NCBI GenBank assembly: GCA_003283875.1
Contig: QBXD01000004.1
Span: 1 to 52,468 of the forward strand
Source of the DNA: SAR116 cluster bacterium AG-321-A13
GTDB taxonomy: Bacteria; Pseudomonadota; Alphaproteobacteria; Puniceispirillales; Marisalimonadaceae
DNA: 52,468 nt
Direction: 5' to 3'
Shown: positions 1 to 6,916 of the stretch, piece by piece
Position numbering within the stretch: position 1 is the first letter of the stretch
Layout: each line of letters begins with the position of its first letter
Notes under the pieces: model-generated
What the model was told of the DNA's origin: nothing
Seen by the model: the letters and a program-made list of their open reading frames with translations, nothing else
The model's database searches: none
Program-made: the position numbers and the translations under genes

Positions 1-2
1 TA

Positions 3-359
3 GAAACCTGTTCACAACTTGACGGGGATGGAGTTTTTGAAGGTAAATATAATACATCTGGCTCCATTCTGATTAGAAATAAGTTTATAGGTGAACTTTC
101 AGCTGATCAAATAATAGTTGACGAAAAAGGCATTATTGAAGGTACTATAAAATCGACTGAGCTTATTGTAAGTGGGAATGTTAGTGGTAAAATTAACTCA
201 GATAGCATTGTTATAATGGAAAATGGAGCAATATCAGGTGATATAGTTTATAAGCAAATTGCTGTATTTGAGGGTGGTGTCATAAACGTTGCAGGTATGA
301 AGCAGGCAGAACAAAAAGAAGAAAAAGTTGTTGAAATAATGCACAAAGTAGCTGATTAG
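3..359 (+). CDS. Bactofilin-like polymer-forming protein, 3' end (partial)
   Basis: The reading frame is open from the left edge to a TAG stop, so about 118 C-terminal residues are present and the start is missing. The protein shows short repeats of the type G-x-I-x-G with alternating valine/isoleucine (for example IIEGTIKS, NVSGKIN and AISGDI), which is the right-handed beta-helix pattern of bactofilins (DUF583). A charged tail (KQAEQKEEK) follows the repeats. Bactofilins assemble into membrane-associated filaments that act in cell shape or localised wall synthesis. The function here is inferred from the repeat pattern only. The gene ends 4 bp before the convergent 62-residue gene. Confidence 0.72.
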   Translation, partial: ETCSQLDGDGVFEGKYNTSGSILIRNKFIGELSADQIIVDEKGIIEGTIKSTELIVSGNVSGKINSDSIVIMENGAISGDIVYKQIAVFEGGVINVAGMKQAEQKEEKVVEIMHKVAD

Positions 360-363
360 TAAC

Positions 364-552
364 TTAAGTTTTAACTACAAACTCTAGGCCTGCCATTGAT
401 CCTACATAGAAATTTGGTTTGGTTTTTTTCAATTTTATTATAGTGCCTGAAACTTCTACATCAATACCATTTGGGTAAATTCTAATGATTTTACCGTCAT
501 TTTGAGTATCGTGGTCGGTACAATCAACCTTTACCTTTTGATCTAAATGCAT
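364..552 (-). CDS. Small conserved-looking protein of unknown function (62 aa)
   Basis: I do not recognise this protein. It is a short soluble protein of alternating beta-prone stretches (KIIRIYPNGIDVEV, TIIKLKKTK) that could form a small SH3- or Sm-like barrel, but that is a guess. It is very likely real. A strong Shine-Dalgarno (AAAGGAGGT) lies about 7 bases before the ATG, it follows the DUF2237 gene by 19 bp on the same strand, and it ends 4 bp from the opposing bactofilin-like gene. There is no signal peptide or membrane segment. It is the last gene of the tusA-plsC-DUF2237 group. Confidence 0.7.
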   Translation of the reverse strand: MHLDQKVKVDCTDHDTQNDGKIIRIYPNGIDVEVSGTIIKLKKTKPNFYVGSMAGLEFVVKT

Positions 553-571
553 AATCTACCTCCTTTTAACT

Positions 572-976
572 CTAAACAGAATATTTTTTTAAATCGTCTA
601 ATCTTACCAATGAAAGAGTGGCTATATTAGTTGATTTTAATATTACTTTAGGAGCTTTACCTGCTTCAAATGCTTCTTGCCACCTTGAGGCACAAAGACA
701 CCAACTATCACCTTCAGTTAATCCTTTAAAATTATATTCAGGTATAGGTGTGCTTAGGTCATTACCAACTGATTTTGAAAAAGATAAAAAATTTTTTGTC
801 ATTATACAACAAACTGTATGGAGTCCTAAATCATCTGGCCCTGTGTTACAACAGTTATCTCTGTAAAACCCAGTAGTAATATCAGATCTGTCATTAGAAA
901 GCTTGCAAGGCTCAAGATCATTTCCAAGAACATTTAATTGCTTATTATTTCCAACGCCATGAGAAAAACCATCCAT
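572..976 (-). CDS. DUF2237 family protein
   Basis: The 134-residue protein matches the DUF2237 pattern along its whole length: NVLGNDLEPC near the N terminus, TGFYRDNCCNTGPDDLGLHT in the middle, then GNDLSTP and GDSWCLCASRWQEA. It carries many conserved cysteines (the CC pair, VCC, CLC), which hints at metal binding or redox chemistry. The family has no established biochemical function. The gene starts 2 bp after plsC ends and is probably co-transcribed with it. An 82-codon open frame on the opposite strand lies within it and is a shadow. Confidence 0.92.
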   Translation of the reverse strand: MDGFSHGVGNNKQLNVLGNDLEPCKLSNDRSDITTGFYRDNCCNTGPDDLGLHTVCCIMTKNFLSFSKSVGNDLSTPIPEYNFKGLTEGDSWCLCASRWQEAFEAGKAPKVILKSTNIATLSLVRLDDLKKYSV

Positions 977-978
977 TA

Positions 979-1716
979 TTAACTCTCCAATTTTATTAAC
1001 TCGTTTGAACTATTCTCAATGATAGTTTCTAATTTTTTTAAAAATTCTATTTTTGACAAACCTGGTTGTATCTCAGGAAGAATTTTTATAGTAATAGATT
1101 TTGATTTAAGCCTACTAGGGTATTTGATAAAACTATTTTTAGGCCATAACAAACCAGCATTATGAGCAACTGGAACTACTGAAACTTTAGTTTGAGAGTA
1201 TAAAAAAAACACTCCAGGAAGATATGGTTTTTCCTTAGTAGAAACGCCAGGTGACACCCTAGTTCCTTGAGGAAAAATCATCATTGATCGTTTTTCTTTT
1301 ACTGCTCGCTTAGCATTTCTTCCCATTTTTTTTAATGCGTTTATACCTTGATCTCTTGTGATTGGAATAGCCCCAGATCTTAAAAAATATAAACCAATTA
1401 CAGGTAAAAAAATCAAAGCTTTTTTTAAAACTATTGATGGCATTGAGAAAAGGTCCGTACAAAAAACAGTTTCCCAAGCAGATTGGTGCTTTATAGCATA
1501 AATAACAACTTTATTTTTTGAAGGAATTTTACCTATTACTCTGATATCAGTATTTAGCCACCATTTCATTCCTTTAGTCATTATAAGACACCAAATCCTA
1601 TTAACAAAAATAACAACTGGTCTTGGAAATAAAAGACATGGCAAACATATCGTGACTAAAATACTAGTCCCAATGTAGAATTGAATATTAAATAAAAAAG
1701 ATCTTAAAAGATTCAT
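979..1716 (-). CDS. plsC: 1-acyl-sn-glycerol-3-phosphate acyltransferase (PlsC family)
   Basis: This enzyme transfers a second acyl chain to lysophosphatidic acid to give phosphatidic acid at the inner membrane. Its 245 residues begin with one or two hydrophobic segments (about residues 8-35). The acyltransferase block I is HQSAWE (77-82), with glutamate in place of the usual aspartate of HX4D, a variant I recall from other proteobacterial members. Block II is GAIPITRD (115-122), block III is FPQGTR (148-153) and block IV is VVPVAHNAG. Another lysophospholipid acyltransferase of the same fold is possible. It lies 24 bp downstream of the tusA-like gene. Confidence 0.88.
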   Translation of the reverse strand: MNLLRSFLFNIQFYIGTSILVTICLPCLLFPRPVVIFVNRIWCLIMTKGMKWWLNTDIRVIGKIPSKNKVVIYAIKHQSAWETVFCTDLFSMPSIVLKKALIFLPVIGLYFLRSGAIPITRDQGINALKKMGRNAKRAVKEKRSMMIFPQGTRVSPGVSTKEKPYLPGVFFLYSQTKVSVVPVAHNAGLLWPKNSFIKYPSRLKSKSITIKILPEIQPGLSKIEFLKKLETIIENSSNELIKLES

Positions 1717-1740
1717 GTTACTTTATCAAAAGCTCTAAAA

Positions 1741-1962
1741 TTATATTTTAGAAAGAGTAAAATAGTGTTTACCAGTTTCTAAACTTTTTATTGAAATATC
1801 ATATCCTTCATTTTCAGAAAAATGTGAGAAATCAATCGGACTAGCAGGATCATCTGAAATAAATACAACAGCTTTACCTTTATCTAATGTTTTTAAAACT
1901 CTTTTTGCTTTTAAAACTGGTAACGGACACTTTAATCCAGTGAAATCATATTCTTCTATCAA
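1741..1962 (-). CDS. TusA-family sulfur-carrier protein
   Basis: The 73-residue protein has the TusA/SirA/YedF signature LKCPLPVLKAKRVL near the N terminus, whose CPxP cysteine carries persulfide sulfur. Members feed sulfur to tRNA thiolation, molybdenum cofactor or sulfur oxidation, and which of these applies here cannot be told. The start codon is TTG, supported by a GGAG ribosome-binding site about 10 bases upstream. It is the first gene of the minus-strand group and is divergent from the TerB/J-domain gene across 112 bp. Confidence 0.88.
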   Translation of the reverse strand: MIEEYDFTGLKCPLPVLKAKRVLKTLDKGKAVVFISDDPASPIDFSHFSENEGYDISIKSLETGKHYFTLSKI

Positions 1963-2074
1963 AACAGTTACTCCATAAGAATTGATATAAATGTAAAGTT
2001 TTATACATATTTACACTACTAAGCCAATTTAATTTTACTTGTACGGCATTAATCTTAAATGTAATAGGTAATAT

Positions 2075-2794
2075 ATGAGTATATGGGGAAAAATTATAGG
2101 CGGAGCAACAGGTTTTGCATTTGGAGGTCCTTTAGGAGCATTTTTAGGGGGTGTAGCAGGCCATGCCATAGACAAAATTAAAACAGAACAAAAATTACCA
2201 GAAGAAACAGCATTGAAACAGATTGGTTTTACAATTGGGGTGATTGTTCTATCAGCTAAAATGGCAAAAGCAGACGGTAAAGTAACGGTAGAGGAAATAA
2301 AAGCTTTTAAAGAAAAAATAAATGTTCCAGAAAATGAAATTAAAAATGTAGCCAAGTTATGGGATCAAGCAAAAAAAACAACTGATGGCTTTGAAGTCTA
2401 TGCTAAACAAATCAGTGATTTATTAGAAAAGAATTCTTCTGTATTAGAAGAATTACTTACACTTCTAATTATTATTGCTCAAGCTGATGGTAAAATCACA
2501 ATTCCAGAAATTGAATATTTGAAAAAAGTCGGGGATATTTTTGGTTTTTCAAATGAAGATTTTGAAAGGATATATTCATCAAAATTAGGTATTTATTCAG
2601 ATCCTTATCAAATTTTAGGTGTCTCACAAAATGCCTCAACTGAAGAAATTAAACAAAAATGGAAACAGCTTGCAATCAATCACCATCCTGATCGATTGAT
2701 TTCACAGGGTATCCCAGAAGATCTCATACAAAAAAGTACCTCACGTCTTAAGGAAATTAATAATGCGTGGGATATTATCCAAAAGCAGAGATAA
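2075..2794 (+). CDS. TerB-like and J-domain protein (DjlA-like co-chaperone)
   Basis: The 239-residue protein starts with a glycine-rich hydrophobic stretch (residues 1-32, GGATGFAFGGPLGAFLGG) that may insert in a membrane. A helical TerB-like acidic domain follows (about 50-165, with the repeated MAKADGK / IAQADGK motifs). A C-terminal J domain (about 175-237) carries the HPD tripeptide in HHPDRL. J domains stimulate DnaK ATPase activity, and this architecture is that of DjlA. The gene has an AGG ribosome-binding site and ends 10 bp before the ABC-F gene. Confidence 0.88.
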   Translation: MSIWGKIIGGATGFAFGGPLGAFLGGVAGHAIDKIKTEQKLPEETALKQIGFTIGVIVLSAKMAKADGKVTVEEIKAFKEKINVPENEIKNVAKLWDQAKKTTDGFEVYAKQISDLLEKNSSVLEELLTLLIIIAQADGKITIPEIEYLKKVGDIFGFSNEDFERIYSSKLGIYSDPYQILGVSQNASTEEIKQKWKQLAINHHPDRLISQGIPEDLIQKSTSRLKEINNAWDIIQKQR

Positions 2795-2804
2795 TTTTAT
2801 AAAA

Positions 2805-4625
2805 ATGTCCAAACCATTAATTATAATCCAAAACTTAAAAATTTCACGATCAAATAAAATACTATTAAGTAGTTCTGACATCTCTATCCATGAGTATGAT
2901 CGTATTATTTTAGTTGGTGAAAATGGATGTGGTAAAAGTTCACTTTTAAAAATTTTAAAAAAGACTGAAGAAGTTGATGAAGGAATAATGTGGTTTTCAC
3001 CAAACCTAAAATTGTTTTATTTAGAACAAGATCCACCTGAACCCTCTATTAAAAATCTTGTTGATTTTTTAATAAAAGATATTGAATTTCCCGATTTGTC
3101 CAAAGTTGAAGATATTATTGATCAATTAAATCTTAAGAACATAAACTATAAAAAAAGACTTTCAGGAGGGGAAATTCGTAAAATTTATATTGCAAAATCA
3201 ATTCTAAGTGAAGCTGATATTCTACTTTTAGATGAACCAACCAATCATATAGACTTACCAACTATAGATTGGCTCGAAAGAAAACTGTTATTTCTCAAAA
3301 AAACAATGGTTATTGTTAGTCATGACCAAGAATTCTTAAAGAAAATTGGTACTAAAATATTTTGGCTTCATAATAATAAAATTTTGAAACGTGAAGGACC
3401 ATATAAGAACTTTAATGAATGGTCTAAAGAATTAATCGAAGTTGAAAAAATTAAATCTCACAAATTAAAACAAAAAATTAAAAGTGAAACAAAGTGGTCT
3501 ATTGAAGGAATATCGGCTAGAAGAAAAAGAAATATGGGCAGAGTTAGAGCTTTAGAAAAATTATCTCAAAATTTTCAAGATACAAAAATAATTAAAAGGA
3601 AATCAATAGATTTAGATCTTCGTAAAACAAATGAATCAGGTGTGAATATAGTTGAGGCGTTTGGTATATCATTTGCTCATAAAGAAGATAATAAAATCAA
3701 TATTATTTCGAACTTAAGTCTTAAAATTATACGTAATAGTAGAATAGGCATAATAGGAGCAAATGGTTCTGGAAAAACTACTTTGATAAAAATTTTGCAA
3801 GGTGTTTTTTCTCCAACTACTGGAAGAATAAAAGTAGGAGAACATATAAAAATCAAATATTTTGATCAAAATAAAGAAAGTATTGATTTAGATAGTACAC
3901 CATGGAGGACAATGACTGAAAGCAGCGATTTTGTTGACTTCAAAGGAGAAAAAATTCATGTTTTATCATATTTAAAAAAATTTCTATTTGATGAAAAAAA
4001 ATCATTGCAGAGTAATTCTACATTGTCAGGCGGTGAAAAAGCGAGACTACTACTTGCCAAGATATTTTTAAATGAGCATAATTTTTTGATTTTAGACGAG
4101 CCTACTAATGATTTAGATTTTGAAACACTAAATCTTCTAAAGGAAAATGTTAAAAATTATGATGGGACAGTTCTAATTATTAGTCATGACAGATTTTTTC
4201 TCGACCACACAATCGATAAACTTATAGTTTTTGAAAATAATGGTAAGATTTTAAAACATGAAGGAAATTTTTCAAGTTATTATGAAAAATACGGTTTGTC
4301 TAAATTAAAATTAAGTGAAACTCAAACTAATTTTAAAAAGAAAGAATTGAATAATAAAAAATCTGAAGAAAATATATTAAAGAAAAAAAAGCTTACCTTT
4401 AAGGATACTTATGAGTTAAAGATTCTTCCTGAAAAAATTGAAGAATTAGAAAAAGAGCTTGAAAAGTTGGAAAGTCTCCTAAGTAAAGAAAATTTATACA
4501 ATGATGATAAAAAGACTTTTGATGATACAATAAACCAAATAGGTGAAATAAAAAACAAATTATCTTTTGCCGAAGAGCGATGGCTTGAAATACAAATTTT
4601 AAGAGATGAAATCAATAAACAGTGA
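2805..4625 (+). CDS. uup: ABC-F family ATP-binding protein (Uup-like)
   Basis: The protein is a soluble twin ABC ATPase with no membrane domain. It has two Walker A motifs (GENGCGKSS and GANGSGKTT), two signature motifs (LSGGEIRKI and LSGGEKARL) and two Walker B motifs (ILLLDEPTN and FLILDEPTN). A lysine/glutamate-rich coiled coil (roughly the last 90 residues) resembles the DNA- or ribosome-binding tail of Uup. ABC-F proteins act on the ribosome, and Uup is also linked to DNA branch-point processing. I chose the ATG at 2805 (606 residues). An in-frame upstream start at 2763 would overlap the preceding gene and add 14 unconserved residues. Confidence 0.87.
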   Translation: MSKPLIIIQNLKISRSNKILLSSSDISIHEYDRIILVGENGCGKSSLLKILKKTEEVDEGIMWFSPNLKLFYLEQDPPEPSIKNLVDFLIKDIEFPDLSKVEDIIDQLNLKNINYKKRLSGGEIRKIYIAKSILSEADILLLDEPTNHIDLPTIDWLERKLLFLKKTMVIVSHDQEFLKKIGTKIFWLHNNKILKREGPYKNFNEWSKELIEVEKIKSHKLKQKIKSETKWSIEGISARRKRNMGRVRALEKLSQNFQDTKIIKRKSIDLDLRKTNESGVNIVEAFGISFAHKEDNKINIISNLSLKIIRNSRIGIIGANGSGKTTLIKILQGVFSPTTGRIKVGEHIKIKYFDQNKESIDLDSTPWRTMTESSDFVDFKGEKIHVLSYLKKFLFDEKKSLQSNSTLSGGEKARLLLAKIFLNEHNFLILDEPTNDLDFETLNLLKENVKNYDGTVLIISHDRFFLDHTIDKLIVFENNGKILKHEGNFSSYYEKYGLSKLKLSETQTNFKKKELNNKKSEENILKKKKLTFKDTYELKILPEKIEELEKELEKLESLLSKENLYNDDKKTFDDTINQIGEIKNKLSFAEERWLEIQILRDEINKQ

Positions 4626-4643
4626 AGTTTAAATAATTATATG

Positions 4644-4669
4644 TTGACCAAAAATTTAAACATTATACT
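4644..4669 (+). promoter_or_regulatory. Candidate promoter of rnpB
   Basis: A TTGACC hexamer (4644-4649) is followed after 14 bp by TATACT (4664-4669). The -10-like element is 6-7 bp before the predicted 5' end of RNase P RNA, which is the right spacing for transcription start. The 14-bp spacer is short, so the -35 assignment is uncertain. Confidence 0.42.
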
Positions 4670-4674
4670 TTGAT

Positions 4675-5022
4675 ATTGTCAGAGAGTAATGTAGTTGCTT
4701 TTTTAAAGAGGAAAGTCCGGGCTCCATAGAAATAAGGTGCTGGATAACATCCAGCAGGGGCGACCCTAGGGAAAGTGCAACAGAAAATATACCGCCATTT
4801 TTTGGTAAGGGTGAAATGGTGTGGTAAGAGCGCACCGTGTTCCTAGCAATAGGAATAGCTTTGTAAACCCCACCTGGAGCAAGACCAAATAGAAGAAACA
4901 CTTATTCAATTTCTAAGAAGTTTCTTGGGTAGGTCGCTAGAAAAGTTTGGTAACAAATTTTCAAGATTAATAACTACAATCAAAATTTTGATACAAAACC
5001 CGGCTTATTGCTCTCTGACAAT
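4675..5022 (+). ncRNA. rnpB: RNase P RNA, bacterial class A
   Basis: This is the catalytic RNA that removes 5' leaders from tRNA precursors. Diagnostic conserved segments are present in order: GAGGAAAGTCCGGGCTCC (4708-4725), AGGGAAAGTGCAACAGAAA followed by ATACCGCC, GGTAAGGGTGAAA, GTAAGAGCGCACCG, GGAGCAAGACCAAATAG (4876-4892), and AAAACCCGGCTTA near the 3' end. The ends pair as a 12-bp P1 helix (4675-4686 with 5011-5022), which fixes the boundaries to within a few bases. Its place just upstream of mraZ is common in Alphaproteobacteria. No gene on either strand is needed to explain this stretch. Confidence 0.96.
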
Positions 5023-5051
5023 TTGTTTTGTGTTAAAATTTAAAAATACAA

Positions 5052-5107
5052 TACCATAAAAGTAATCAATTTCCCATTGACTACCATAAAATCCCATGTT
5101 ATCCCAT
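5052..5107 (-). promoter_or_regulatory. Candidate MraZ operator: 10-bp-phased TGGGA repeats
   Basis: On the minus strand, TGGGA-type boxes recur exactly every 10 bp. The plus-strand hexamers are TCCCAT at 5102, 5092 and 5072, TACCAT at 5082 and again at 5052, and a degenerate slot at 5062. This matches the known E. coli MraZ site, which is TGGGN direct repeats separated by 5 nt, and it lies about 100 bp upstream of mraZ. It is therefore a likely autoregulatory site controlling the whole dcw cluster. The phasing is seen in the sequence. MraZ binding is inferred. Confidence 0.72.
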
Positions 5108-5130
5108 AATATTAATAATATTAATTACTA

Positions 5131-5165
5131 GGTATCAATTTTAATTAATTAAAAATTTAGATACC
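5131..5165 (+). promoter_or_regulatory. Imperfect palindrome in the mraZ leader
   Basis: GGTATC (5131-5136) pairs with GATACC (5160-5165), and the AT-rich sequence between them can continue the stem with three single-base bulges, giving about 16 pairs. It lies between the TGGGA boxes and the mraZ ribosome-binding site. It could be an operator, a cruciform or a leader-RNA hairpin, and no function is established. Confidence 0.35.
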
Positions 5166-5205
5166 AAGCATATGTATTATTTTATAACTTAAGGTTTTAA
5201 TATCA

Positions 5206-5652
5206 ATGTTTTTGTCTACTTCACATAATAAGATTGATTTAAAATGTAGAGTTTCTATTCCAGCATCTTTCAGAATGAATCTTGAAAAATTAAAAGAACC
5301 TTTAATATTATTTAAAAGTCTCCAATTCCCATGTATTGAAGGCACAACTCTAACAAGAATGCAAAGGTACATCAATGCTATTGATGAGTTAGATGCATTA
5401 TCTGATGATGCATTTCTTTTAAGAATGATGATGGCAGACTCTTTTGAAATAAAATTTGATATCAATGGTAGAGTTGTAATTCCAGATATTCTTATGAGCT
5501 TTGCAAACCTAACTAATAAAGCAGTATTTATGGGTATAGGAGAATCTTTTTATATTTGGTCTCCATCAGAATATGAAAATCAATACAATAAATCTCAAAA
5601 AATTCTTAATGAAAAAGGTCCGCCAAAATTAATTTTAAAAAAGAATGAATAA
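5206..5652 (+). CDS. mraZ: Transcriptional regulator MraZ
   Basis: MraZ represses its own promoter and thereby the division/cell-wall cluster that follows. The 148-residue protein has the two tandem AbrB-like SpoVT half-domains of the family, each with a D-x-x-x-R-V-x-I-P motif: DLKCRVSIP (11-19) and DINGRVVIP in the second repeat. The first motif has cysteine where most members have glycine (DxKGR), while the DNA-contacting arginine 15 is kept. An AAGG ribosome-binding site precedes the ATG by about 11 bases. It is the first gene of the cluster, 8 bp before rsmH, with TGGGA repeats upstream. Confidence 0.96.
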   Translation: MFLSTSHNKIDLKCRVSIPASFRMNLEKLKEPLILFKSLQFPCIEGTTLTRMQRYINAIDELDALSDDAFLLRMMMADSFEIKFDINGRVVIPDILMSFANLTNKAVFMGIGESFYIWSPSEYENQYNKSQKILNEKGPPKLILKKNE

Positions 5653-5660
5653 TTATTATA

Positions 5661-6614
5661 ATGTCTTATATACCTCAACATATTCCTGTTTTACTCGATG
5701 AAGTTGTAAATGCCTTATCAATAAATAATCATGAATATTACATTGATGCCACTTTTGGATTAGGCGGATATACAAAAGCCATTCTAAACAAAAAGGATTG
5801 TAAAGTTATAGCTTTTGATAGAGATCCAGAAGCTAAAATTTTTGCAGAAAAAATTAAAATTGATTTTAAAGACAGATTTTTTTTTAAAAATGCAAAATTC
5901 TCTCAATTAGTTAGTCTCTTAGATGATTTCAAAATTAAAAAAGTAGCTGGGGTTGTCTTTGATTTAGGTGTGTCCAGTCCCCAATTTGATCAAAAGCACA
6001 GAGGGTTTTCTCTAAAATTAAACGGTCCACTTGATATGAGAATGTCTAAAGAAGGCCCCACCGCAGAAGAGTTTATAAACCAAGTTGAAGAAAATACTCT
6101 TGCAAACATTATTTATGAACTAGGCGAAGAACCTTATTCGAAAAGAATAGCCAAAAATATTATTCTTGAAAGGTCGAAAACCTATATAAAAACAACAGGA
6201 CAATTAGCAAACATAATAAGAAAATCAATTCCAACATCAAAACAAAAGATAGATGCAGCTACTAAAACTTTTCAAGCAATTCGAATATATTTGAATGATG
6301 AAATATCAGAGTTAGAACAAGGATTAATAGCTGCTGAAAAAATACTCCAACCTCAAGGTATTTTAGCTGCTGTATCCTTCCATTCTATCGAAGATAGAAT
6401 AATAAAAAAGTTCTTTTTAAAATGCGCTAAGAAAGAAAATCATTCACGACATCGTCCTGAGTCTCCCAATAAAGATAATAGCCTCGAAATCATAACCAAA
6501 AAACCAATCTTACCATCAGAAAATGAAATAAAAATCAATAAAAGATCTAGATCAGCTAAATTGCGTATTGCAAAAAGAACATTTTTTCCATCAGCTTTTG
6601 GAGAAACATCATGA
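5661..6614 (+). CDS. rsmH: 16S rRNA (cytosine1402-N4)-methyltransferase RsmH (MraW)
   Basis: RsmH uses S-adenosylmethionine to methylate N4 of C1402 in the ribosomal P site. The 317-residue protein shows the SAM-binding loop DATFGLGGYT (29-38), the acidic FDRDP (52-56), DLGVSSPQFD (101-110) and the family motif SFHSIEDR (239-246). Length and motifs are standard. Its stop overlaps the ftsL start as ATGA, so the two are translationally coupled. Confidence 0.97.
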   Translation: MSYIPQHIPVLLDEVVNALSINNHEYYIDATFGLGGYTKAILNKKDCKVIAFDRDPEAKIFAEKIKIDFKDRFFFKNAKFSQLVSLLDDFKIKKVAGVVFDLGVSSPQFDQKHRGFSLKLNGPLDMRMSKEGPTAEEFINQVEENTLANIIYELGEEPYSKRIAKNIILERSKTYIKTTGQLANIIRKSIPTSKQKIDAATKTFQAIRIYLNDEISELEQGLIAAEKILQPQGILAAVSFHSIEDRIIKKFFLKCAKKENHSRHRPESPNKDNSLEIITKKPILPSENEIKINKRSRSAKLRIAKRTFFPSAFGETS

Positions 6615-6916
6615 TTAGATATCCATCTTTTATTATTTTCTTTTTGATAGTTTTTGTGGCGATTTCATTATATCAAATTAAATACCTTATAACACAAAAA
6701 GAGCTCGAGCTATCTGTAATTAATAAAAATATAATAAGGACTGAGACTGACTTAAATATATTAAAGGCAGAGCTTAGTTATTTGAAACGTCCTAAAAGAA
6801 TAGAAAATCTAGCTAAAAACAAATTAGAATTAAGAGAAATTTCTGCAATTGATATCTGGGATCTACAACACTTAGTAGATGTAACAAAATCTATAACTGA
6901 AAGTAATGTAAAATGA
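6611..6916 (+). CDS. ftsL: Cell division protein FtsL
   Basis: The 101-residue protein is a bitopic membrane protein with a short cytoplasmic N terminus, one transmembrane helix (about 6-24) and a periplasmic coiled coil (about 30-65) rich in heptad leucines and isoleucines. FtsL joins FtsB and FtsQ to activate FtsW/FtsI in the divisome. Sequence conservation in this family is poor, so the call rests on topology, size and the fixed position between rsmH and ftsI. Both ends overlap the neighbours by 4 bp (ATGA). Confidence 0.88.
   Translation: MIRYPSFIIFFLIVFVAISLYQIKYLITQKELELSVINKNIIRTETDLNILKAELSYLKRPKRIENLAKNKLELREISAIDIWDLQHLVDVTKSITESNVK

Noticed and set aside
618-866. An 82-codon open frame opposite the DUF2237 gene
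   Set aside because: The minus-strand protein matches DUF2237 end to end; the plus-strand frame is a shadow.
1471-1488. PlsC block I has HX4E instead of HX4D, suggesting an inactive enzyme
   Set aside because: The KHQSAWET form occurs in other proteobacterial PlsC proteins and the other three blocks are intact.
4656-4901. An 81-codon open frame antisense to RNase P RNA
   Set aside because: It overlaps conserved RNase P RNA elements, has no ribosome-binding site and resembles no protein.
5052-5107. Short regular repeats that could suggest a CRISPR or satellite array
   Set aside because: Units are 5-6 bp in 10-bp register, far too short for CRISPR, and the site upstream of mraZ explains them as MraZ boxes.
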